Part shown: one piece after another, positions 42,080 through 49,387 of the stretch
Numbering within the stretch: position 1 is the stretch's first letter
Layout: every line of letters begins with the position of its first letter
Program-made: the position numbers and the translations under genes
Assembly (NCBI RefSeq): GCF_000332095.2
Contig: NZ_KI913949.1
Coordinates: forward strand, 4,674,769-4,738,768
Length of the DNA stretch: 64,000 nucleotides
From: Leptolyngbya sp. PCC 6406
GTDB lineage: Bacteria; Cyanobacteriota; Cyanobacteriia; Phormidesmidales; Phormidesmidaceae
Reading direction: 5' to 3'
The notes under the pieces: model-generated
Told to the model about the DNA's origin: nothing
What the model saw: the letters and a program-made list of their open reading frames with translations, nothing else
Database searches by the model: none

Positions 42080-43192
42080 TCAACCCCCGCCCTGTCTGGT
42101 TGTGGCTTGGGTGAGGAACTGGCCGGTGGGGTCAATGAAGCCCCAGCGCTGGTCTACCTGGACTCGGGCTAAGCCTTCAGAAAAGGGGCCAGCGTTTTGA
42201 AACTGGGGTGCGATCGCAATTTTCCCTTCTCGATCCACATAGCCATACTGGCCTTCGATTTGCACCACCGCTAGACCTTCAGAAAAATCTGCTGCGTAGG
42301 CAAACTGGCCCTCAATTACCTTGTCTCCTTGAGGATTTACATAGCTCCATTTCCCCTCCTGCAATACCACCGCCCGCTGCTCAGAAAAATCAGAGGCGTA
42401 GTCAAATTGGAGCGGAATAACCTGGGTGCCACTGGGGTCAATGAAGCCCCACTGGTTGCCTTGGCGTACACGGGCCAGCCCTTCAGCAAAGGTGAAGGCT
42501 CCATCAAAGGTCAGGGGAATAGAGATCGCACCCGTCGGATCAATGTAGCCCCGTTTGCCATCCACCTTAATCACCGCCCGTTGGTCGGCAAAGCGCCAAG
42601 CATCTCGAAATTGTACTGGAATTGCGATCGCGCCTTCCCGATTCACATAGCCGTAGAGGCCATCCTGCTTCACCGCCGCCAAGCCCTCAGAGAAATCCCC
42701 CGCCAGATCAAACTGGGGTTCGATTTCCCAGTGGCCCCGAGTATTGACATAGCCATATCGGCGTTCTGCCTGTACCGCCGCCAGTCCGTCTGCAAAGGCT
42801 TTTGCTTGCCGAAATTGGACAGGAATAGCCCAGTCTCCGGTGGCATTAATGTAGCCGTAATAGACCCCCGCTTGAGCAACCGCCAATCCTTCTGAAAAGT
42901 TGCCCACGACCTCTACCGTGTCGGCCAACTCCACAGCAATGTTGCCCGTGCGGTCAATATATCCAAAGCCAGCACTCCAGCGGACTGCGGCAAAACCCTC
43001 AGAAAAGTCAGCGGCGGTCTCAAACAACAGGGGCTGGGGCATGGTCCAGAGATCTAGGGCGGTAGGCTCTATGAACTGTATCATTACCCCTGCTGGCTGG
43101 CCTGAGTTCCCCGCCACCCAGTTCAGAGATCCAGCAAGAGGTAGCAATCCTACCCCCGTTAGGGGCCAAAGGGACCATCGAGAGGCAACCAT
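42080..43192 (-). CDS. WG-repeat protein, probably exported
   Basis: The 370-residue product starts at the ATG with complement at 43190-43192. One N-terminal hydrophobic segment (WPLTGVGLLPLAGSLNWVAG) looks like a signal peptide or anchor. From about residue 50 to the end there are about nine WG (KWG) repeats, each with the core YGYVN or WGFID followed by PQF, FSEGLA and VQ. This family forms a beta-rich repetitive domain and is often secreted or attached to effector modules. Here no other domain is present. It might bind protein or carbohydrate outside the cell. Confidence 0.9.
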   Translation of the reverse strand: MVASRWSLWPLTGVGLLPLAGSLNWVAGNSGQPAGVMIQFIEPTALDLWTMPQPLLFETAADFSEGFAAVRWSAGFGYIDRTGNIAVELADTVEVVGNFSEGLAVAQAGVYYGYINATGDWAIPVQFRQAKAFADGLAAVQAERRYGYVNTRGHWEIEPQFDLAGDFSEGLAAVKQDGLYGYVNREGAIAIPVQFRDAWRFADQRAVIKVDGKRGYIDPTGAISIPLTFDGAFTFAEGLARVRQGNQWGFIDPSGTQVIPLQFDYASDFSEQRAVVLQEGKWSYVNPQGDKVIEGQFAYAADFSEGLAVVQIEGQYGYVDREGKIAIAPQFQNAGPFSEGLARVQVDQRWGFIDPTGQFLTQATTRQGGG

Positions 43193-43385
43193 AGGAGAAA
43201 GTGAAGTAGGGCGAAGTAGCAAAGTAGAAAGGAATCGGTATCCGGCAATTCCCGCCCAAGGGGCACCGCACCGCTGTCCCCCATATTGGGGATATTCCGT
43301 TGCCGGATGTTCTGTTTCGGGATGTGCCGTTGGGAAATGGCCTTAATTCTAATAAGGTGACCTGGGGATCGAGGTGTTAGGGAAA

Positions 43386-44495
43386 ATGACACAAAAGGTT
43401 TTGATTTTAGGGGGCCGAGGCCGGATTGGGGCCAGTGTGGCGGCAGATTTGGCCCAGTACACGACGGCGGCGATTACAGTTACCGGGCGGCGATGCTCCC
43501 CAGGGGAGTCCTTGGGATCTGGGAGCTGCTTAGTTCTGGATCTGGCTGATCGTTTGGCGGTGGCAGCCGCGATCGCAGATCACAACCTAGTGATTCACTG
43601 CGCCGGACCCTTCAGCTATCGCGATCGCCACGTCCTAGAAACCTGCATCGCCCAAGGGGTGAACTACCTGGATGTGGCAGATAACCCCCGCTATGTCCGG
43701 GCTGCGCTAGACCTGAAGGAGCAAGCCACCGCCGCTGGCGTCACCGCATTGGTGAGTACGGGGGTGTTCCCTGGTATCTCTAACAGCATGGTACGCCAGG
43801 GCATCGAAGCCCTAGACCACACCGACACCATCCACCTTAGCTATGGCGTAGCCGGGTCTGGGGGAGCCGGGGTGACGGTACTGCGGACCACGTTTCTAGA
43901 ACTCCAACATCCTTTTTCGGCCTGGATTGACGGCAGTTGGCGTACAGTACAGCCCTATAGTCAGCGGCAGAAAGTGAATTTTCCTACCCCCATTGGCTCC
44001 TGCGGTGTCTACTGGTTCAACACCGTCGAGGCCATGACCCTGGCGGAGTCCTTTCCGGTGCAGACCGTCGTGACCAAATTCGGCTCAGTGCCAGATATCT
44101 ACAACCACCTCACTTGGCTCACAGCCCATGCCTTGCCCAAGGACTGGCTACGACGGCCTGAAACTGTGGAGTTTCTGGCTCAGATCAGTTACCGCATGAC
44201 CCAGATTAGTGATCGCTGGAGTGGGGTCGGCATTGCTATGGTAGTCACCCTAACCGGGCACAACCAGAATCGCCCCATCCAGTACCAAGCCAGTTTTGCC
44301 CACACCGACACCGCCCAGGCAGCGGGCTGGGGCACGGGCAGCATCGCCCAAGCCCTGCTAGCAGGAACGTTGCAGGCTCCGGGAGTGTGGCCCGTAGAGC
44401 AGGTTTGGCCCACCGCGCAGTTTCAGCGGACCCTGGCCCAACGGGGCGGTATCGTGATTAGTGACGTAGCTGCGCCATCAAGCTGCCCACACTAG
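43386..44495 (+). CDS. Saccharopine dehydrogenase-like NAD(P)-binding protein
   Basis: From ATG 43386 (an in-frame GTG lies at 43374) the protein has 369 residues. The first residues, KVLILGGRGRIGASVAADLA, form a Rossmann NAD(P) site. LVIHCAGPFSYRDRHVLETC, VNYLDVADN and ALVSTGVFPGISNSMVRQGI are characteristic of the saccharopine dehydrogenase-like family that includes plant and algal membrane homologues. The substrate is unknown. The 3' end overlaps the convergent gene at 44458-44832 by 38 bp, so regulation by antisense transcription is possible. Confidence 0.88.
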   Translation: MTQKVLILGGRGRIGASVAADLAQYTTAAITVTGRRCSPGESLGSGSCLVLDLADRLAVAAAIADHNLVIHCAGPFSYRDRHVLETCIAQGVNYLDVADNPRYVRAALDLKEQATAAGVTALVSTGVFPGISNSMVRQGIEALDHTDTIHLSYGVAGSGGAGVTVLRTTFLELQHPFSAWIDGSWRTVQPYSQRQKVNFPTPIGSCGVYWFNTVEAMTLAESFPVQTVVTKFGSVPDIYNHLTWLTAHALPKDWLRRPETVEFLAQISYRMTQISDRWSGVGIAMVVTLTGHNQNRPIQYQASFAHTDTAQAAGWGTGSIAQALLAGTLQAPGVWPVEQVWPTAQFQRTLAQRGGIVISDVAAPSSCPH

Positions 44496-44832
44496 CACCG
44501 ATAAATGCGCTGCTCCCCCCTACTAGAAGGGCCAGGATAATTTCAAAAGGCCACAAATTATGGGACGTGGGGTCGAGCCACGTTTCCCACACCACCCGCA
44601 CAAACACGGTGCAGGGCACCGCCATCCCCATCAGGGTGACCACCTGCCCAAAGGGGGCGACTCGCCATAGGCGCAGGCTTAACGCTGAAAATACGACGAC
44701 CAAGAGTCCCGGTCTAAGCAAGACATGGGGCAGATTTACCTGGTTGTATGGAATCAACCAATAGGGAATCCCTACAGCAAGGAAGCTCAAGAGAAAGGCG
44801 ATCAGCAACCAGTTGCGGATTGTCTTATTCAT
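44458..44832 (-). CDS. Small integral membrane protein, unrecognised
   Basis: From the ATG with complement at 44830-44832 the product has 124 residues and about four hydrophobic segments: WLLIAFLLSFLAVGIPYWLI, LRPGLLVVVFSALSL, VVTLMGMAVPCTVFVRVVW, and FEIILALLVGGSSAFIGASV. No charged or catalytic motif stands out. The last 38 bp run antisense to the end of the saccharopine-like gene. The family is unknown. Confidence 0.72.
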   Translation of the reverse strand: MNKTIRNWLLIAFLLSFLAVGIPYWLIPYNQVNLPHVLLRPGLLVVVFSALSLRLWRVAPFGQVVTLMGMAVPCTVFVRVVWETWLDPTSHNLWPFEIILALLVGGSSAFIGASVGSLMAQLRH

Positions 44833-44845
44833 GCACAGCTTAACC

Positions 44846-44945
44846 CTAGTACTCTGCGGCGGAAATACCCTGGCCGTTCCATCGTGGCACACCTCGGCCC
44901 CTCACCCTAGCCCTCTCTCAAGGGGAGAGGGGACCGGAAAATGTT
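44846..44945 (+). repeat. Dispersed repeat R-f, copy 1
   Basis: About 100 bp starting AGTACTCTGCGGCGGAAATA and passing GGCCGTTCCATCGTGGCACA to GGGGAGAGGGGACCGGAAAA. The reverse complement of 61392-61500 matches it with few changes. It includes a CCCTAGCCCTCTC stretch facing GGAGAGGGG. Non-coding. Confidence 0.75.
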
Positions 44946-45048
44946 GAGAGGGCGCGGCAATAGTGGACTGATTTACACCCTGGGGTACTAGGGGGATTGC
45001 ATAGGTGAAGTGGTGTGGCTGGCTTTCTCCCTTCGGGAGACGCAGGGC

Positions 45049-45113
45049 GTATAGCCCAAGGGGCAATAGCCTTCGGCATGGCTACGCTAAGGCTAACGCT
45101 AGGGCGTAGCCTG
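45049..45113 (+). repeat. Dispersed repeat R-e, copy 2
   Basis: About 65 bp around GGCATGGCTACGCTAAGGCT, close to identical to 21018-21082. Immediately upstream a TTTCTCCCTTCGGGAGACGC word and immediately downstream GTCTGAAAGACTTACGACTC are shared with the R-d element at 49181-49387, so this stretch is a mosaic of two families. Confidence 0.75.
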
Positions 45114-45267
45114 TCTGAAAGACTTACGACTCCGCTCAGCCAGCGGTCAACGGGCTCGATTCTCCGTAACCTTCCAAGTCGTGTAAACAACGTCAATTCG
45201 GTATCAGCACTGTCACCCCGCCGGGAATTCAAAATTCCCGGCTAACAGGCTCTAGTTCATTTTTAAT

Positions 45268-45404
45268 GGCCATTAAAAATGGACTGGGAGCTGGGCTGGC
45301 TCATAGCAGAAGTCCGTTAAAACGAACTTCTGCTATGAGCCAGGGCAATTTATTCCCTGGCGGATGGGCAGCGAAGCTTAAGTCGAACTCGGGTTGGCTT
45401 TGCC
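45268..45404 (-). repeat. Dispersed repeat R-c, copy 2
   Basis: The segment AAAAATGGACTGGGAGCTGG to TTAAGTCGAACTCGGG is the reverse complement of 10870-10993 apart from one changed hairpin arm. Here GCTCATAGCAGAAGTC pairs with its complement (GAACTTCTGCTATGAGC), whereas copy 1 uses a different arm. The gap 44950-45720 holds three repeat families and no gene I can support. Confidence 0.72.
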
Positions 45405-45500
45405 ACCCCATTGGGGCTAGGTAACATCTGTAGTCTTATTTCGGGGAATTGGTATGAATTATCCACACGTCCTCAGGAACCCGGATCTTGTCCTGTGCAA

Positions 45501-45560
45501 TTTTTGTGGGTCGAGCATCTTGCCTGACCGTGGACAGCCGTCCCGGCTAGCCCACATTAC
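45501..45560 (-). repeat. Dispersed repeat R-a, copy 2
   Basis: Reverse-complement copy of the 60-bp family, with GGACGGCTGTCCACGGTCAG on the minus strand. It is more diverged than the other two copies at the AAGATGC end. Confidence 0.68.
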
Positions 45561-45720
45561 AGGATCTTTGCCAGCAAGATCTTTGTCACTTAAATACGTT
45601 TGTACTATAGTTAAGGCAAGGTGAATATATCCTTGCCCAGTAGGTGCTGTTTCCAGTTGAAGGGTTGGGGTGGGCATCGCCTAGTCAAAATCGTTGAGTC
45701 TTTTTGGGGAGGGCACTGTC

Positions 45721-46524
45721 ATGTCCCGAATGCGCCACCAAGCCCAGCAGCAGTACAGCAGTTACTATCGGCCTCCAGCCTCTGGTGCCCCCTGTCAAGG
45801 GGCACCAGAGATGACGGGAAACCAGGGGTACGCTGCCCCACCACCAGGTTTTCAAAGCGATGCCTGGTACGAGACCCATGCCCCTGGCTCCCAGAGCCCC
45901 CAGGGCTACCAGGGCTATAGCAAGCAAGAGTATAGGGTGACGGAATCTGGGAGCCAGCGAGGCAGTTCCCTGGACCATCCCCTCCCTAGCCCTGGACGGA
46001 TCTCTGAGGAGCCGTATCGCCAGGACCAATATCGCCATGGGCATCCTGCCCCTAGCTATATCTATGGTGCAGAGGAGGGCTCCCGTTCTGGTTTCCCCGT
46101 TAGACCGGGAAAGCCACCGCCGCGATGGTCTTCGACCGGCCAAAGACCATCACATGCTGCCAACAAAGTCTGGTTGGCAGGAGCTGGAGGCGGCATGTTA
46201 GCCCTCGCTGCCCTGGTGGTGATTCCCCAGATGTCCACCGAAGCCCCCAAAGTCAGCAATCTTTGCCAGCAAACCGTTCAATCCCAGTCGGTGCTATCGC
46301 GGGATGAGTTGAGCCAACTGCTGACTATTCCCGAGCGGGCATCGCGGGAGGCAGTTCGGGAAGTCATTGCTGAGCCCTATTGCCTACTGGAAGCAGCGGA
46401 AATTCGGGCTGGGGCCATGGCGGAGCGGGAAGTCTATCCCCTGGCCTTTGATCCCCAAAGTTGGTTGATCGTGCTCTACGAGGAGGGGGAGTATGCGGGC
46501 TATGACTTCAGTCTCCGGCGCTAG
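45721..46524 (+). CDS. DUF3172-like membrane-anchored protein
   Basis: The start at ATG 45721 has GGGAGGG at good spacing. The 267-residue protein has a disordered N-terminus of about 150 residues, rich in Gln, Tyr, Pro, Ser and Gly. One membrane segment near 153-173 follows (KVWLAGAGGGMLALAALVVI). The conserved C-terminal domain has VLSRDELSQLLTIPERASRE, AEPYCLLEAAEIRAGAMAER and YPLAFDPQSWLIVLYEEGEY. I take this as the DUF3172 domain, found in cyanobacteria and chloroplast-bearing organisms, with unknown function. Its 3' end overlaps the next gene by 32 bp. Confidence 0.75.
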   Translation: MSRMRHQAQQQYSSYYRPPASGAPCQGAPEMTGNQGYAAPPPGFQSDAWYETHAPGSQSPQGYQGYSKQEYRVTESGSQRGSSLDHPLPSPGRISEEPYRQDQYRHGHPAPSYIYGAEEGSRSGFPVRPGKPPPRWSSTGQRPSHAANKVWLAGAGGGMLALAALVVIPQMSTEAPKVSNLCQQTVQSQSVLSRDELSQLLTIPERASREAVREVIAEPYCLLEAAEIRAGAMAEREVYPLAFDPQSWLIVLYEEGEYAGYDFSLRR

Positions 46525-46984
46525 GGCCGGGGTGCGTCTCCGGCCTCTGCTGCTGGGGGGCGTGATGGGTGGGATGATAACTGCGATCGCGGCCTGTAGT
46601 CGCGGCCCCGTGGTGCCGCCCCGCGAGATTGCCCTGCATCAAAAGTGGGCCTTGCAACCTGGTAGCGAAGTAGGGGGATATCGAGTCATGGGGGGGTTGG
46701 GGGATGTGTCTATTGAACTGGAGGGCAAGCCCGTCCACGCACCCTTTGACGGCAAGGTACAGCCCACCGACCACGACTGCGTAGCCTTCACCAGCCCCGA
46801 AGTTCCTGCCTACCTGTTTCGCCTCTGTGGTTTGCGGCGACCCCGGTTAGGCAATGTCCAGGCCGGAGACCCCATCGGCAAGGGCGCAATTCTCCAATTT
46901 GCCGCCATGCGACGGCAGCCAGATGGCACTTGGGCGCTGGTGGAGCCTTCGGTAGGTATTCTGGAGCGGACGGTAGGGGAATGA
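46493..46984 (+). CDS. Lipoprotein with degenerate peptidase M23-like domain
   Basis: The start at ATG 46493 is preceded by a very strong ribosome site (GAGGAGGGGGA) that lies inside the upstream gene, a 32-bp overlap that implies coupling. The 163-residue product has a lipobox (ITAIAAC) and so is lipidated. The mature part (KPVHAPFDGKVQP, LGNVQAGDPIGKGAILQF, ALVEPSVGILERT) follows the beta-rich pattern of LysM/M23 metallopeptidases, but the catalytic H-x-x-x-D and H-x-H are not visible. It may be an inactive cell wall-binding version. Family assignment is tentative. Confidence 0.66.
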   Translation: MRAMTSVSGARAGVRLRPLLLGGVMGGMITAIAACSRGPVVPPREIALHQKWALQPGSEVGGYRVMGGLGDVSIELEGKPVHAPFDGKVQPTDHDCVAFTSPEVPAYLFRLCGLRRPRLGNVQAGDPIGKGAILQFAAMRRQPDGTWALVEPSVGILERTVGE

Positions 46985-47085
46985 ACAAAACCTGAATTTA
47001 TCTGAACTTTTTGCCATTGGCGTTCTTCCATCCCTGAGCCACCATTTAGGCATCCTGTAGACTCGCGTGTGCTCCTAGAGCATGG

Positions 47086-47125
47086 GCCGGGTTGGAGCCC
47101 TTTCGGGGTTTCGACCCGGCTTTTT
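47086..47125 (+). terminator. Intrinsic terminator, possibly of a small RNA
   Basis: GCCGGGTTGGAGCCC folds against GGGGTTTCGACCCGGC, followed by TTTTTG. It lies 100 bp after the lipoprotein stop and before the ABC transporter. Immediately upstream is a small hairpin, TGCTC-CTA-GAGCA at 47070-47082, so a 60-nt two-hairpin RNA could start near 47062. The terminator is clear; the RNA is speculative. Confidence 0.75.
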
Positions 47126-47209
47126 GTATCTAGGGGAAGTTGGGGAGTGCATGTTGTCCCATAGCGGATGGGTCAACCCTATTCCCCGGAACCCTAATTC
47201 CCAAAACCC

Positions 47210-49036
47210 ATGACTCCAAAAGAACTCACGCCTTGGCAGGCTCTCCGCCGCAGTGTGCAGATGGTGGGGCAGGCGGCCCCTGTGGAACTACGACGACTGG
47301 CGCTGTTGAATCTGCTGACGGGGGTGGGGCCGTCGGTGTCCTTATTTCTAGGCAAAATCGTCATTGACGAGGCGGCGGCCATGGCGGCCCAGGGGGGCAT
47401 GACGAATCCGGTGGCGGCGCTTCTGGGGAATTCTCGCCTGGTGTGGAGTGTGGTGATTGCTCTAGGGCTGAATTTGGTGGTGGATGCGGTGGATGCGGTG
47501 GGCACCAGTTTGTTTGCCTCCCTACGCGATCGCGTCGAAGGCTTTGTCCAGGGCAAGGTACTGGAAAAGGTGGCTTATTTTGACGATATTGCCCTGTTTG
47601 AAACGCCGGAGTTGCTGAATCTACTGGAGCTGGCGGAGCGAGGCTTGGGGCGCATCCAGCGTCTGGCCTTCATCGTGGCGGCGACCTTTATGGGGGTGTT
47701 TACCTTCGTACCCTCTGTGGCGGTGTCGGCCTCCATTGCCTGGTGGGTGCCCCTGACTCTGGTGGCCTCGGCGGTGCCCTCCATCGTGGTGGAAATGCGC
47801 CACCACCGCAAAAGTTGGCGGGTGGAGGAAACCCAGGCCAGTATTAGCCGGGAGATGGGCATCTACAGCAAAACGATCACTGACCCGCAGTATGCCAAGG
47901 AACTGCGGTTGTTTTCGCTTCAGGGAATAGTACTGGGGCGGTGGCAGCAGCGCTTTGGAGAAATGTTTGAGCGCATGGAGCGGGTGCGGCGAGACGGAGC
48001 GTTGATGGTGATGCTCTGGGCATTGGTAGGGGGCTTGGGGGTGACGGTGCCCTATGCCTATGTGGTGGTGGCGGTGCTGGGGGGCGACCTGACCCTAGGA
48101 GATTTGGCTCTGTATACAGGGATTATTCTGCAACTGCGCCGCAGTCTCTATGTTTTGATTGCCCACACGGGGGATATCTATGACGTGTCTCTGGCGACGG
48201 CTCCCATTTTTCAACTACTGGATTTGGCTCCCCAGCTCTATCCCGGTACCCAGCGGCCAGTGGCGGCTCCAGTCCTAGGGGCAGGCATTACCCTAGAGCG
48301 GCTGTCTTTTGCCTATCCAGGGCAGGATCGTCCTATTTTGCAGGAGATTGATATCACCATCCAGCCAGGGGAGATGGTGGCTCTGGTGGGGGAAAATGGG
48401 GCGGGCAAGACGACTCTGGCAAAGTTACTCTGTCGTCTCTATGACCCCACGGTGGGGCGAATCACCTGGCACGGGCAGGATTTGAAGGCTCTGGATCTGG
48501 AGCAACTGCGATCTCGCATCGCCGTCGTCATGCAAGACTACGCCCGTTTCCCCGCCACCCTGCGGGAAAACGTGGGCTGGGGCTACCTGCCCAAACTGGA
48601 GGAAGATGAAGCCCTACGGACAGTATTGACAGAGGCGGGCATTGACTATCTACCCGCCTCCCTTAGCCATGGCATTGACACCCCCCTAGGCCGCCAACTG
48701 GAAGATGGGATTGACCTCTCCGGTGGGCAATGGCAACGGGTGGCCATTGCCCGTGCCCTGATGCGTCTGGGTCAGGCGGAATTGCTGGTGTTCGATGAAC
48801 CTACAGCAGCTCTGGATCCCAAAAATGAGCACGAAATCTATCGCATCTTCCGATCCATTGCGCAGGACCGCATGGCGGTGGTGGTGAGCCACCGCCTTGC
48901 TCTGGCAAAATTGTGCGATCGCATTATTGTCCTAGAACAGGGCCGCATCATTGAAAACGGCGATCACGACACGCTCATGACCCAAGGGGGCCAGTACCAC
49001 ACCATGTTCAGCCGTCAGGCCAGCAGTTACCTGTAG
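47210..49036 (+). CDS. ABC transporter, fused permease and ATPase
   Basis: The 608-residue half-transporter has an N-terminal membrane domain with about six segments to residue 320 (for example SVVIALGLNLVVDAVDAVGT, FIVAATFMGVFTFVPSVAVS, LMVMLWALVGGLGVTVPYAY). A nucleotide-binding domain follows from about 350: Walker A is VGENGAGKTTLAKLL, the Q-loop VMQDYARFP, the signature DLSGGQWQRVAIARAL and Walker B LLVFDEPTAALDP, with the H-loop VVSHRLA. It belongs to the exporter family (MsbA/lipid or peptide type), works as a dimer and exports an unknown substrate. The N-terminal region has an unusually long soluble lead before the first membrane segment. Confidence 0.93.
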   Translation: MTPKELTPWQALRRSVQMVGQAAPVELRRLALLNLLTGVGPSVSLFLGKIVIDEAAAMAAQGGMTNPVAALLGNSRLVWSVVIALGLNLVVDAVDAVGTSLFASLRDRVEGFVQGKVLEKVAYFDDIALFETPELLNLLELAERGLGRIQRLAFIVAATFMGVFTFVPSVAVSASIAWWVPLTLVASAVPSIVVEMRHHRKSWRVEETQASISREMGIYSKTITDPQYAKELRLFSLQGIVLGRWQQRFGEMFERMERVRRDGALMVMLWALVGGLGVTVPYAYVVVAVLGGDLTLGDLALYTGIILQLRRSLYVLIAHTGDIYDVSLATAPIFQLLDLAPQLYPGTQRPVAAPVLGAGITLERLSFAYPGQDRPILQEIDITIQPGEMVALVGENGAGKTTLAKLLCRLYDPTVGRITWHGQDLKALDLEQLRSRIAVVMQDYARFPATLRENVGWGYLPKLEEDEALRTVLTEAGIDYLPASLSHGIDTPLGRQLEDGIDLSGGQWQRVAIARALMRLGQAELLVFDEPTAALDPKNEHEIYRIFRSIAQDRMAVVVSHRLALAKLCDRIIVLEQGRIIENGDHDTLMTQGGQYHTMFSRQASSYL

Positions 49037-49098
49037 CGAACGGAGCAGATCGCCGATTCATGCCCCTCTGTCTCGCCGTCTAAGGAATAGAGAGTAAA

Positions 49099-49158
49099 TC
49101 ACGTGGGATAGCCGTCCCGGCTGTCCATGGTCAGGCAAGATGCCTGACCCACAAGAAT
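49099..49158. repeat. Dispersed repeat R-a, copy 3
   Basis: TCACGTGGGATAGCCGTCCC and then GGTCAGGCAAGATGCCTGAC, ending ACCCACAAGAAT. It differs from copy 1 (3599-3659) in only a few bases. It lies downstream of the ABC transporter gene and next to R-d copy 2. Confidence 0.75.
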
Positions 49159-49180
49159 GGCATGTTCAAGCAGCCGGGTT

Positions 49181-49387
49181 CCTAAGGGACTTGCAGGAAA
49201 ATAAACTACCTGCCGATCGGGCTTGCTCCCGAAGGGAGCCATTACATGTTGGCGCAGCCTGTCTGAAAGACATACGACTCCGCTCAGCCCTCGATCACTG
49301 AAGGTTGAGCGAAGTCGTTCGCGTCAGCGTCTCCCTTCGGGAGAAAACCTGGCCACTGAGTACACTATGAACCCGCAGATTCCTAAG
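49181..49387 (-). repeat. Dispersed repeat R-d, copy 2, abutting the phoX stop codon
   Basis: The reverse complement matches 28615-28780, with an extra stretch of about 45 bp (TCGTATGTCTTTCAGACAGG and onward) replacing a few bases in the middle. Its end at 49382-49387 overlaps the phoX stop codon complement at 49383-49385. Both copies contain TTCTCCCTTCGGGAGA and CTTCGCTCAACCTTCAGTGA. The extra block shares words with 45100-45140. Confidence 0.75.

Noticed and set aside
45459-45677. A 72-residue minus-strand frame
   Set aside because: Half of it lies over repeat R-a, and no family character is present.
47041-47125. A tRNA-like GGTTTCGACCC arm at the terminator
   Set aside because: The T-arm resemblance is part of the terminator stem; no anticodon or acceptor arm can be built around it.
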